A stretch of 64,000 nt of DNA, taken from Solwaraspora sp. WMMA2056 (GTDB lineage Bacteria > Actinomycetota > Actinomycetes > Mycobacteriales > Micromonosporaceae). Positions 35,591 through 43,867 of the stretch are shown here, piece after piece (position 1 is the stretch's first letter; each line of letters begins with the position of its first letter). Below the pieces are notes generated by a model. The model saw only the letters and a list, made by a program, of their open reading frames with translations, made no database searches and was not told where the DNA came from. The stretch lies in the NCBI RefSeq assembly GCF_030345095.1, contig NZ_CP128360.1, positions 5,208,001-5,272,000 on the forward strand, read 5' to 3'. Position numbers and translations under genes: made by a program.

Positions 35591-37534
35591 ATGACCGCAG
35601 GAGTACGTGCCGTCGTCGCCCACCCCGGGTTCGCCGGGCCGCCGCCGGTCGACCGCGACGCGGCGACCCGGCGGTTGGCGCAGCTGCACCGGCAGCGGGC
35701 CGCCGCGCTGGCCGCCGACTGCCCCGGTGACGACATCCGCTCCCAGTGGCGGACCCGCGCCTTCCCCGTGCTCGCCGCCCTGGCACCGGTGATGACCTCG
35801 ACCGAAGGGGAGATCACCTACCCGGGCGACCCGATGTGCCTGTACGCGGCGTTGAGCGTCACCGTCGACGCGGCTCTGCAGTCGGCGGCCGCCGCCCCCG
35901 AGCACCGCGCCGCCTTCCCCGGACTCTGCCCCGACTGGGGCGCGGCCCCGTCGAAGGCCTACCGGCTCGCCGCGCAGCACGGACCACGGGGCTGGCACGC
36001 CGCAGACAGCAACTCCGACCGCAGCGTCTTCGACCCCCGTGTCTGGGACGCGCCCGCGCGTGCGCAGTTGCGCGACGACGTCCGCCGTCGTCGGCCCCGG
36101 GTCTTCCTGGTCAGCACCGTCTCCCCCGGCCACCGGTACGCGCTGCAGATGGCCGAGCTGGTGAAACAGGAGGTCCCCGACTGTCTGGTGGTGTTCGGCG
36201 GACGGCACATCGACGAGACGATGCGCTACCGCCCGGACGGCACCCTCGCGCTGGAGTACAGCGCCACCCTGCGGGCCATCGACGAGGGCCGGGCCCGGCC
36301 GGTGGTCGACTTCCTCATCTCCGGTGACGGCTACTTCAGCCTGCACCTGCTGATGCAGGCCATCGCCCTGTCGATGGACGTGCGCACCCGCGCCACCGAC
36401 GTCGACGAGGTGGTGGCGACGCTGGACCTGCTCGCCGCCGCCGGCGAACAGATCCCCGGCACGTCCCTGCTGTGCGCGCGTACCGCCGACGCGGTGCACG
36501 CCTTCCCGGTCAAGGGTGCCGCCTACGACCTGGCCGACCTGCCGATGCCGTACCAGGGTTTCGCGATCCGCGCCCGGTTCCCGGTCTTCCCCCGCCCCGA
36601 CGGCACACCGGCACGCACCGCCCACATGACCGTCTCCAACGCCTGCCCGTACCACTGTGACTTCTGCTCGGAGGCGGCGCCGCTCGCCGGCGGGCTGCGA
36701 CGGTTCCGGACCGAACCGGTGGCCGCCGCCCTGGAACGGATCTGCGCGTGCGCGAGCTACGGAGCCGAGGCGGTCTTCTTCGACGACTCGATCTTCTGGA
36801 GTGGCAATTTTCCGCTCATCCGGGCCTTCTGCACGGAGTTGGCCGCGCTGCGGGCGGCCAGTACCCCGGCGGAACTGCCGCCCCGGTACCGCAAATGGAT
36901 CGAGGACGAGGGCGACTGGCAGCGGCTGCGGCAGTTGCGTTTCGGTGGGCAGGTCACCGTCGACCTGTTGACCACCCTGCACAAGGAAGCCGACGTGGTC
37001 GACACACTGCGGCTGCTCAAGCAGGCCGGCTGCGGCTACCTCTATCTCGGCATCGAGAGCATGTCCGAGCAGGTGATGGTCAACATTCACAAGAATCTGC
37101 GCCGATCGGCGGAGTTCCCCTGGCCGCAGAAGGTACGGACCGCGTTGGAACGGATCCGCGACGCGGGTATCCCGGTCGGATCGTCGGTGCTGTTCGGTCT
37201 GGAAGGAGAGGACCGCACATCGATCGAGGAAACGATCGACGGAGTCGGTGAGCTGATCGACGCCGGCCTGTTGATGCTGGCCAGCCCGAACATCCTCACC
37301 TACCATCCGGCGACCCCGATCACCCGGCAGCATCAGATGACCGAGTCGCTCGACTACCACTCGCCCACCGTGGACAATCGGCCACCGTACATCTATTTCG
37401 AGGAGGCCTTTCCCGGGGTCGTCTCACGGCGGTTGACCGAGGACGACATCTGGTACATCCACGAGGCGACCCAGCGGCGTTGGGGCACCCGGCGCAACTC
37501 GGCGCCGGCGGAGCCGGCCGCCGATCCCCACTGA
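35591..37534 (+). CDS. radical SAM enzyme with N-terminal B12-binding-like domain
   Basis: This 647-residue protein has a long N-terminal region (about residues 1-170), a cobalamin-binding-type Rossmann domain (about 170-300; RVFLVSTVSPGHRYALQMAE, VVFGGRHIDE, ISGDGY) and a radical SAM core (about 335-580). The [4Fe-4S] cysteines C352, C356 and C359 lie in CPYHCDFC. It resembles the BchE/B12-radical SAM class, many of which methylate unactivated carbons. No DxHxxG base-off cobalamin motif was found, so cobalamin binding is likely but not certain. It is the probable C-methylation or rearrangement step of the cluster. Confidence 0.9.
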   Translation: MTAGVRAVVAHPGFAGPPPVDRDAATRRLAQLHRQRAAALAADCPGDDIRSQWRTRAFPVLAALAPVMTSTEGEITYPGDPMCLYAALSVTVDAALQSAAAAPEHRAAFPGLCPDWGAAPSKAYRLAAQHGPRGWHAADSNSDRSVFDPRVWDAPARAQLRDDVRRRRPRVFLVSTVSPGHRYALQMAELVKQEVPDCLVVFGGRHIDETMRYRPDGTLALEYSATLRAIDEGRARPVVDFLISGDGYFSLHLLMQAIALSMDVRTRATDVDEVVATLDLLAAAGEQIPGTSLLCARTADAVHAFPVKGAAYDLADLPMPYQGFAIRARFPVFPRPDGTPARTAHMTVSNACPYHCDFCSEAAPLAGGLRRFRTEPVAAALERICACASYGAEAVFFDDSIFWSGNFPLIRAFCTELAALRAASTPAELPPRYRKWIEDEGDWQRLRQLRFGGQVTVDLLTTLHKEADVVDTLRLLKQAGCGYLYLGIESMSEQVMVNIHKNLRRSAEFPWPQKVRTALERIRDAGIPVGSSVLFGLEGEDRTSIEETIDGVGELIDAGLLMLASPNILTYHPATPITRQHQMTESLDYHSPTVDNRPPYIYFEEAFPGVVSRRLTEDDIWYIHEATQRRWGTRRNSAPAEPAADPH

Positions 37535-37578
37535 GCGACACCGGTTCCCCACCAGCGGCAACGGCAGGAGCAGCATCG

Positions 37579-38397
37579 ATGGACACCATGTTGGACACGT
37601 TGCGCACGATCGTGCGGGAACGCAGTCGAGGGATTCCCGACGAGGATTTCACCCTGCGTGGCCTGTGGAGTGTCGATTACCGGGCCTACCCCACCCCGTA
37701 CGAGCGGTTCATGACGTACAGCTTCGTCATGGCCCAGGCGAAGCGGCAGGGTTGCTGCTATGCCGACTTCGGCTCGGTCCGGCTCAGCGGCGAGGTCGAC
37801 GCCCTGCTCGGCCAGGACAGCCGCGAGGTACGGGGCCTGTCGGTGGAGGAGGACATCGCGATCCTGGATGCCGCGTTCGGCTCGCTGCCGGCCCGGCCCA
37901 CCCGCCGGCACCTCATCGACGGTCTGCCGCAGGACAAGGCGCTGGCCCGGGCGAGGATCGTCGTCGACGAGGCGATGGCGCTGCTGGACGCGACCGGCGG
38001 GCGGCGGGTCGCGAACGTAGGGGTGATGGGCAACCTGATCCACCACCTGCTCGCCGAGGACGTCGAGATCACCGCCAGCGACTTCGATCCGGACCTGATC
38101 GCCAACGGCATTCTCGGCGTACCGGTGGTGTCGGGGCAGGAGAGCGCCCGGCTGATCGCCGAGAGCGACGTCGCGCTCGTCTGCGGGGAGACCCTTCCGA
38201 GTCACACGCTGTCGGCGCTGCTGGGCACCGCCGCCGAGCACGGCACCCGTCTGGTGGTGTTCGCTGTCACCGGCTGCCATTTCGCGCAGGCGTACTGCGC
38301 GGACTTCGGCATCGACGTGGTGGTCAGCGAGCCGCAGCCGCAGTACCTCTTCCAGGGGCAGTCGACGATCGACGTCTACCGTCGCCGGTCGGGCTAA
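37579..38397 (+). CDS. Rossmann-like protein of the DUF364 (putative heavy-metal chelation) type
   Basis: This 272-residue protein has a poorly conserved N-terminal part with YADFGSVRLSG, then a Rossmann-like region with VANVGVMGNLIHHLL, TASDFDPDLIANG, SDVALVCGETLPSHTLSALL and a conserved-looking C-terminal YLFQGQSTIDVYRR. It resembles DUF364 proteins, which are found beside radical SAM enzymes and metal-related genes, but I am not certain of the family. AGGAG precedes the ATG. It ends the biosynthetic operon and may assist the radical SAM step. Confidence 0.6.
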   Translation: MDTMLDTLRTIVRERSRGIPDEDFTLRGLWSVDYRAYPTPYERFMTYSFVMAQAKRQGCCYADFGSVRLSGEVDALLGQDSREVRGLSVEEDIAILDAAFGSLPARPTRRHLIDGLPQDKALARARIVVDEAMALLDATGGRRVANVGVMGNLIHHLLAEDVEITASDFDPDLIANGILGVPVVSGQESARLIAESDVALVCGETLPSHTLSALLGTAAEHGTRLVVFAVTGCHFAQAYCADFGIDVVVSEPQPQYLFQGQSTIDVYRRRSG

Positions 38398-38443
38398 TCC
38401 GGCTGATCACGACCGGCCAGGTCGGCCAGTTCGGCCGCGCCGG

Positions 38444-38872
38444 TCAGGCGAGACGCCCCGGCCAGCCCGTCGGACGCACCAACCGGGCCCGCACGGCACG
38501 CCGGGCCCCGGGCACATCGGTTCTGCCGGCCGGGCGGCGGGACATCGCACGGTGGGGTCGGCCAGCGGCATCGGCCCCGCCGCGCAGGACCGGAAGGCGA
38601 CCCCGGGCGAGGCCACGCAGCGGAGCCGGGACCACCGTGGGCTGGATCTTGGACAGCTCCTCCAGCACCTGCTGCAGCAGTTCCTCCAGGGGTACGCCGA
38701 GCGCACGGCAGATCGACGCGAGGATCTCCGACGACGGCTCCTTACGGCCGCGTTCCAGCTCCGACAGGTACGGGGTGGACACGCCAGCGGCCCGTGCCAC
38801 GTCCTGCAGGGTCCGCCCCTGCCGCAGCCGGATCCTGCGCAACACCGAGCCGATAACCTGTCGCAACAGCAT
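38444..38872 (-). CDS. ClgR/PopR-like XRE family transcriptional regulator
   Basis: This 142-residue protein has an N-terminal helix-turn-helix (about residues 5-65): VIGSVLRRIRLRQGRTLQDV, STPYLSELERGRKEPSSEIL and ICRALGVPLEELL. This strongly resembles ClgR/PopR, the activators of clpP operons in actinobacteria. The C-terminal half is Arg/Pro-rich and ends GRLA; related activators carry Ala-rich degrons at this end. The start at 38872 has GGAG upstream. It lies downstream of clpP on the same strand, so it likely regulates that gene rather than the NRPS operon. Confidence 0.85.
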   Translation of the reverse strand: MLLRQVIGSVLRRIRLRQGRTLQDVARAAGVSTPYLSELERGRKEPSSEILASICRALGVPLEELLQQVLEELSKIQPTVVPAPLRGLARGRLPVLRGGADAAGRPHRAMSRRPAGRTDVPGARRAVRARLVRPTGWPGRLA

Positions 38873-39106
38873 CTCGCTCCGCCCGCAGTCGTGATCACCT
38901 CTGGTGGCGGAACACGCACGGCCGCCAGTAGTCCAATCTAGCTGACCGCAATGCACTTGTGGAGCGCGACGGGACGGGCAGGGTCCGGCGACGGGACCGG
39001 TCGACTCCTCGGTCGACCGGGTGACGAACGCACCGGCGGCGCGGTTCGACCGCGCCGCCGGTGTGCCGACGAATCGGATGTCGCCAGCGTCAGGCGACGC
39101 CCCGGT

Positions 39107-39721
39107 TCAGGAGATCGACCCTTCCAACGACATCTGGGTGGTCGTGGTGATGACGTGGTCGATCATTCCGTACTCGCGGGCCTCCTCGGCGGTGAACCAC
39201 CGGTCGCGGTCCGAATCCGCCTCGATCTCCTCGTAGGTGCGACCGGTGTGGAAGGCGATCCGCTCGATCGTGGTCCGCTTGACGTAGAGCATGTTCTCCG
39301 CCTGGATCGCGATGTCCGCGGCGGTGCCGCCGATGCCGCCGGAGAGCTGGTGCATCATGATCCGGGTGTGCGGAAGCGAATAGCGCTTGCCGGGCGCACC
39401 GGAGCAGAGCAGGAACTGCCCCATCGACCCGGCGAAGCCGAGCGCGAGCGTGGCCACGTCGTTCTTGACGTAGTGCATCGTGTCGTAGATCGCCATCCCG
39501 GCGCTGATGGAGCCACCCGGGGAGTTGATGTAGAGAAAGATGTCCCGCTTGCTGTCCTCGGCGGCGAGCAGCAACATCTGAGCGCAGATCGCGTTCGCCG
39601 AAGCGTCGTCGACCTGGGTCCCGAGAAAGATCACCCGCTCCTGGAGCAACCGGTGGTAGACCTGGTCGCCGAAGCTGGCCGCCGCCCCGTCACCGCGCAT
39701 GGCAGGTGTCTTGAAGTCCAT
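39107..39721 (-). CDS. clpP: ATP-dependent Clp protease proteolytic subunit, clpP paralogue
   Basis: This 204-residue serine protease subunit forms tetradecameric barrels with a Clp ATPase. The triad is complete: Ser99 in GFAGSMGQ, His124 in MMHQLSGG and Asp173 in DSDRDRW. The start at 39721 was chosen because GAGGAGA lies upstream. There is no second clpP, tig or clpX beside it, unlike the housekeeping clpP1P2 locus, so it is probably an extra copy. Next to a pyrrolizidine-type NRPS operon it is a strong candidate self-resistance gene, as in the clipibicyclene family. An alternative is an ordinary clpP3/clpP4-type gene controlled by its PopR-like neighbour. Confidence 0.93.
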   Translation of the reverse strand: MDFKTPAMRGDGAAASFGDQVYHRLLQERVIFLGTQVDDASANAICAQMLLLAAEDSKRDIFLYINSPGGSISAGMAIYDTMHYVKNDVATLALGFAGSMGQFLLCSGAPGKRYSLPHTRIMMHQLSGGIGGTAADIAIQAENMLYVKRTTIERIAFHTGRTYEEIEADSDRDRWFTAEEAREYGMIDHVITTTTQMSLEGSIS

Positions 39722-39788
39722 CCGTAAATCTCCTCGGTCGAGCGGATCGTCATCGGGTGTCCGTTCCAGCATCGCGCACGCCGAGGGA

Positions 39789-39844
39789 GTCCGCCCGTGG
39801 TTCTGCTGTCAGGAGATTAGCTGAGAGCAGAACCACGGGCGGAC
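39789..39844 (-). terminator. perfect 19-bp hairpin after the EF-Tu gene
   Basis: Arms 39789-39807 and 39826-39844 are exactly complementary around an 18-base loop. It lies 12 bases after the EF-Tu stop and 68 bases before the clpP start on the same strand, so it separates the two transcripts. The loop and arms could also act in the clpP leader. Confidence 0.75.
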
Positions 39845-39855
39845 GACAGCCGTGA

Positions 39856-41043
39856 TCAGTCGAGCAGCGCGGTCACCGTACCGGCGGCCACCGTACGGCC
39901 GCCCTCCCGGACCGCGAAGCCCAGCCCGACGTCCATCGCGATCGGCTTGCCGAGCTCCACCGTCACCTCGACGGTGTCACCCGGCATCGCCATCGTCCGG
40001 TCGCCCAGGTCCACCGACCCGACCACGTCCGTGGTACGGAAGTAGAACTGCGGCCGGTAGTTGGCGAAGAACGGCGTGTGCCGCCCACCCTCGGCGGTGG
40101 TCAGCACGTAGAGCCGCGCCGTGAAGCGCTGGTGCGGCGTGACGCTGCCCGGCAACGCCACCACCTGGCCCCGCTGCACCTGGTCCCGCTTGACCCCGCG
40201 CAGCAGCACGGCGGCGTTGTCGCCGGCCTCGGCGGTGTCCAGCGACTTGCCGAACGTCTCCAGCCCGGTCGCGACCGTGGACACCGTCGGACCGAGGCCG
40301 ACCACCTCCACCTGGTCGCCGAGGCGCAACGTGCCGCGCTCGACCGCACCGGTCACCACGGTCCCCCGACCGGAGATCGTCAGCACGTTCTCGATCGGCA
40401 TCAGGAACGGCTCGCCAAGCTCGCGTGGCGGCACCGGAACGTACCGGTCGACGGCGTCGAGCAGCTCCACGATGGAGGCCACCCAGCGCGGGTCACCTTC
40501 GAGCGCCCGCAGCGCCGACACCCGGACCACCGGAAGCTCGTCGCCGGGGAACCCGTACTCGGAAACCAGCTCCCGGACCTCGAGCTCGACCAGGTCGAGC
40601 AACTCCGGGTCGTCGACCGCGTCGGCCTTGTTCATCGCCACCACCAGGTACGGCACCCCGACCCGCCGGGCGAGCAGCACGTGCTCACGGGTCTGCGGCA
40701 TCGCCCCGTCGAGTGCCGAGACGACCAGGATCGCCCCGTCGACCTGCGCCGCCCCCGTGATCATGTTCTTGACGAAGTCGGCGTGGCCCGGCATGTCCAC
40801 GTGGGCGTAGTGCCGGGTGGCCGTCTCGTACTCGACGTGGGAGATGTTGATGGTGATGCCCCGCGCCACCTCCTCCGGTGCCCGGTCGATGCCGTCGAAG
40901 GAGACGAACCGGTTGACGGCCGGGTCCCGGACGGCGAGGACCTTGGTGATCGCGGCGGTCAGGGTCGTCTTGCCGTGGTCGACGTGACCCATCGTGCCGA
41001 TGTTGAGGTGCGGCTTCGCGCGCACGAACTGACTCTTGGCCAT
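39856..41043 (-). CDS. tuf: divergent elongation factor Tu paralogue (tuf3-like)
   Basis: This 395-residue GTPase delivers aminoacyl-tRNA to the ribosome. G motifs are GHVDHGKTT (residue about 19), DMPGHADF and NKAD, and the effector [14 protein letters not shown] is intact. Domains 2 and 3 are complete, but many residues differ from housekeeping EF-Tu. One is TGAVERG where most EF-Tu have TGRVERG; that Arg corresponds to E. coli Arg230, a pulvomycin-resistance site. It is not in the rpsL-fusA-tuf locus, so it is an extra copy like Streptomyces tuf3. It may serve stress translation or protect against an EF-Tu antibiotic. Confidence 0.93.
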   Translation of the reverse strand: MAKSQFVRAKPHLNIGTMGHVDHGKTTLTAAITKVLAVRDPAVNRFVSFDGIDRAPEEVARGITINISHVEYETATRHYAHVDMPGHADFVKNMITGAAQVDGAILVVSALDGAMPQTREHVLLARRVGVPYLVVAMNKADAVDDPELLDLVELEVRELVSEYGFPGDELPVVRVSALRALEGDPRWVASIVELLDAVDRYVPVPPRELGEPFLMPIENVLTISGRGTVVTGAVERGTLRLGDQVEVVGLGPTVSTVATGLETFGKSLDTAEAGDNAAVLLRGVKRDQVQRGQVVALPGSVTPHQRFTARLYVLTTAEGGRHTPFFANYRPQFYFRTTDVVGSVDLGDRTMAMPGDTVEVTVELGKPIAMDVGLGFAVREGGRTVAAGTVTALLD

Positions 41044-41177
41044 GATGATGCTGCTCCAGAGTGGAGTCTGCTTGGCGGACGACGTCACGCGGGCGGGATG
41101 CCAAGCCCCGCGAACCGCGCCAGAACCGCGCTCCACGACGTACGCCGGGAAAGGGGCGACGCCGGGAGGTCCGGGCC

Positions 41178-41214
41178 ACCCTCCTCCGTGGTTCTGCCGC
41201 AGCGGGAGGAGGGT
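41178..41214 (-). terminator. 10-bp hairpin between LLM oxidoreductase and EF-Tu genes
   Basis: Arms 41178-41187 and 41205-41214 pair perfectly around a 17-base loop in the 362-bp gap 41044-41405. It could end the LLM gene transcript or attenuate the EF-Tu transcript. I see no clear promoter or other gene in this gap. Confidence 0.45.
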
Positions 41215-41405
41215 CAGCCTCGGGTATCAGCCAGCCACGCGCACCCGACGGCGGCACCCGGCAGGTGGAGACCTGCGGGCCGCACAACGCCGACGGTGCC
41301 GAACATGGTGGTCACGCTAGCCGTCAACGCCTGGACGGTCGACCGAATTCCGGCCGGTACGGGGCACCGTACGAACGCCACCCGGTGGATCAGCGGGTCG
41401 GGTGG

Positions 41406-42368
41406 TCAGGCGGTCCGCAGTTTCGGCAGCACCTCGGCGCCGAACGCGTCGATGAACGCGGCCTGCTCCTGGCCGACGTGGTGCAGGAAGATCTCGTCGA
41501 AGCCCAGCGCGACATAGGAGGCCAGCTGGTCGACGTGGCGGGACAGGTCCGCCGACACGTTGACGGTACGCCGTACCTGCTCGACGGTGACCTGGTCCGC
41601 GACGATGTCGAAGTGCTCGGGCGTGGCCAGGTCCCAGGCCACCGGCGGGGCGAAGATGTTGGTCCGCCACTGGTCGTGGGCGATCGCCTCGGCCTGCGCC
41701 TCGTCCGGCGCCCAGCTCAGGTGGACCTGCAGCACCAGCCGGCCACGACCGCCGGCGTCCCGGTACGCGGCGACCATCCGCCGCAGGTGCTCGACCGGGG
41801 CGTTGACGGTGATCAACCCATCGGCCCAGTCGGCGCACCACGCGGCGGTCGCCTCGGTCACCGCCGCACCGAACAGGTCGACCGGGGTGTCCGGCCGGGT
41901 CCACACCCGGGCCCGGTCCACGGTGACCAGACCGTCGTGGCTGACCTCCTCGCCGGCCAGCAGGGCCCGGATCACGTCGACGCACTCGCGCAGCCGGGCC
42001 GACCGCACCGCCTTGCGCGGCCAGGCATCGCCGGTGATGTGTTCGTTGGCGTTCTCCCCGGTGCCCAGCGCCGCCCAGAACCGTCCCGGGTACATGGCCG
42101 ACAGGGTGCCGATCGCCTGGGCGACTATCGCCGGGTGGTAGCGCTGGCCGGGCGCGTTGACCACCCCGTACGGCAGGTTGGTGGCCTGCATCGCGGCGCC
42201 GAGCCAGGACCAGACGTAGCCGGAGTGGCCCTGCCGCTCGCTCCACGGGGCGAAGTGGTCGGAGGCCATCGCGGCGTCGAAGCCGGCCTGCTCGGCGCGG
42301 AGCACCGCGTCCAGCAGCCGGGCCGGGTGGATCTGTTCGTGCGAGCAGTGCAGGCCGAAGCGCGTCAT
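41406..42368 (-). CDS. LLM class flavin/F420-dependent oxidoreductase (TIGR03885-like)
   Basis: This 320-residue TIM-barrel protein of the luciferase-like monooxygenase superfamily has FDAAMASDHFAPWSERQGHSG and YPGRFWAALGTGENANEHIT, the latter typical of F420-dependent glucose-6-phosphate dehydrogenase relatives and TIGR03885. It ends with DEIFLHHVGQEQAAFID. Substrate and choice of FMN or F420 cannot be decided from sequence. It is a separate gene upstream of the EF-Tu paralogue on the same strand. Confidence 0.9.
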   Translation of the reverse strand: MTRFGLHCSHEQIHPARLLDAVLRAEQAGFDAAMASDHFAPWSERQGHSGYVWSWLGAAMQATNLPYGVVNAPGQRYHPAIVAQAIGTLSAMYPGRFWAALGTGENANEHITGDAWPRKAVRSARLRECVDVIRALLAGEEVSHDGLVTVDRARVWTRPDTPVDLFGAAVTEATAAWCADWADGLITVNAPVEHLRRMVAAYRDAGGRGRLVLQVHLSWAPDEAQAEAIAHDQWRTNIFAPPVAWDLATPEHFDIVADQVTVEQVRRTVNVSADLSRHVDQLASYVALGFDEIFLHHVGQEQAAFIDAFGAEVLPKLRTA

Positions 42369-42428
42369 GGCCGGTCATCTACCCGATGACCGTTTCCGCC
42401 AATCCCATCCACCGTCGGTGCCGACGGC

Positions 42429-42695
42429 TCATTCGAACAGGGAGTGCCGTACGCCCGGTTCCTCCTGCCGGCGGGCCCGGCGACGGCGCTGGATGACGAC
42501 CAGGTCGACCACGGCGATCGCCGCGAGGACCCACAGGATCACCGCGCCGGCGATCAGGTCGGCGCGCCAGGCGAGGGCCCCGGCCACCACGCAGAAGACC
42601 AGTCCGAAGCTGGCCATCGCCAGCCGCAGGTTGAGCGCGCTGTTGGCGTGTCCGACAGTCCCTCTGGCCCCCTTGGGCTGGGATTTCGTAGCCAT
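42429..42695 (-). CDS. DUF6343 family small membrane protein
   Basis: This 88-residue protein has a basic N-terminus, the HANSALNLRLAMASFGLVF segment typical of DUF6343, two membrane helices (about residues 18-60) and an Arg-rich C-terminal tail. No function is known. The ATG at 42695 was chosen because it starts at the conserved region; upstream codons in frame look non-coding. It is divergent from the OleA-like operon. Confidence 0.72.
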   Translation of the reverse strand: MATKSQPKGARGTVGHANSALNLRLAMASFGLVFCVVAGALAWRADLIAGAVILWVLAAIAVVDLVVIQRRRRARRQEEPGVRHSLFE

Positions 42696-42804
42696 CGGAC
42701 CGGTGTACCCGGCAGGGACGGACCCGTAACCTCGCACCGGTACCCGGTCCGGGCCCACCGCGTTTGGGCTACGACACCGGGACGCATTGAGCACCCCTAC
42801 TCAT

Positions 42805-42823
42805 CCGGACCCACCGGGTCCGG
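42805..42823 (+). other. 8-bp hairpin in the leader of the OleA-like operon
   Basis: Arms 42805-42812 and 42816-42823 pair perfectly around ACC, ending a few bases before the AGGAAG ribosome binding site of the first gene. It could influence translation or mark a binding site for a regulator; this is untested. Confidence 0.35.
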
Positions 42824-42838
42824 CAGGAAGCTGAGCAG

Positions 42839-43867
42839 ATGAACGACACGTCGCCACCGGGGTGGCACCCCGAACGGGTCGGCATCACCGGGGTCGGCGC
42901 CAGCCTGCCCGACCGGGAACTGACCACCACCGGCCTGCAGGAGCGGATCGCCGTCGCCAGCGACGTCGCGTTGCCGCCCGGATTGTTCCGGATGATGACC
43001 GGAATCGACCACCGCCGGATCGCCGCGGACGACGAGTACGCCTCGACGTTCGCTGTCCGGGCGGCCCGGCAGGCCCTCGCCGCCGCCGGGCGCGGCGTCG
43101 ACGAGGTCGACCTGCTGCTGTTCGCCTCGGCCAGCCGGGACCTTGTCGAACCGGCGACCGCGCACATCGTGCAGGCCGAACTGGGCGGACACGCCCACGC
43201 CGTGGACGTCACCAACGCCTGCAACAGCTTCCTCAACGGCATCGACCTGGCCCGGTCGATGATCCTGGCCGGGCGTGCCCAACGGGCGCTGGTGGTCACC
43301 GGCGAGACCCCGACCCGGGTGATGCGGCCCCGGCTGGACAGCCTGGCGCAGGCGCGGACGGCGTTCGCCGGCTACACCTTCGGCGACGGCGGCGCGGCGG
43401 TGCTGGTCGAGCCGGTACGCCGGGGCGGGATCGTCGACGTCGACACCGAGACCCGGTCGGCGCACTGGTCGGTCGGTGGCATCTTCGGCGGCGGGTCCCG
43501 CCACCCGCGCGGCGACGAACACACCTACTTCCACGGTGACGGCCACGCCCTGCGGGGGGTCTTCGAGCAGATCGGCACCGACATCCTGGACCGGGTACGC
43601 CAGCGCACCGGCTGGGACTGGGTCGACTACGACCGGGTGCTGGTGCACCAGGTGAGCGTGCCGTACCTGGAGCGGTTCATCGAGGTCACCGGCGTACCGA
43701 AGGAGAAGCTGGTGGTCACCGTCGGCGAGCTGGGCAACCTGGCCAGCGCCACGCTCGGCGTCCAACTGGCCCGTGTCGACGCCGAACTGCGCTCCGGCGA
43801 CCGGGTGTTGGCGATCGGCCTGGGCGGCGGCGTCAGCGTGATGACGATGGTCTGGGAGAAGCCGTGA
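42839..43867 (+). CDS. OleA/KASIII-like thiolase-fold condensing enzyme
   Basis: This 342-residue enzyme has the thiolase-fold triad Cys in VTNACNSFLNGID, His in VLVHQVSVPYLERF and Asn in VGELGNLASATLGVQL. Length and sequence fit the KASIII family, including OleA, which joins two fatty acyl-CoAs head to head into a 2-alkyl-3-ketoacid. The neighbouring AMP ligase and NAD-dependent reductase correspond to OleC and OleD, which favours an OleA-type role over FabH. It is the first gene of a five-gene operon and overlaps the glycosyltransferase start by four bases. Confidence 0.88.
   Translation: MNDTSPPGWHPERVGITGVGASLPDRELTTTGLQERIAVASDVALPPGLFRMMTGIDHRRIAADDEYASTFAVRAARQALAAAGRGVDEVDLLLFASASRDLVEPATAHIVQAELGGHAHAVDVTNACNSFLNGIDLARSMILAGRAQRALVVTGETPTRVMRPRLDSLAQARTAFAGYTFGDGGAAVLVEPVRRGGIVDVDTETRSAHWSVGGIFGGGSRHPRGDEHTYFHGDGHALRGVFEQIGTDILDRVRQRTGWDWVDYDRVLVHQVSVPYLERFIEVTGVPKEKLVVTVGELGNLASATLGVQLARVDAELRSGDRVLAIGLGGGVSVMTMVWEKP

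Noticed and set aside
38444-38872. XRE protein as pathway-specific regulator of the NRPS operon
   Set aside because: Its helix-turn-helix resembles ClgR/PopR, and it lies downstream of clpP on the same strand, so clpP control is more likely.
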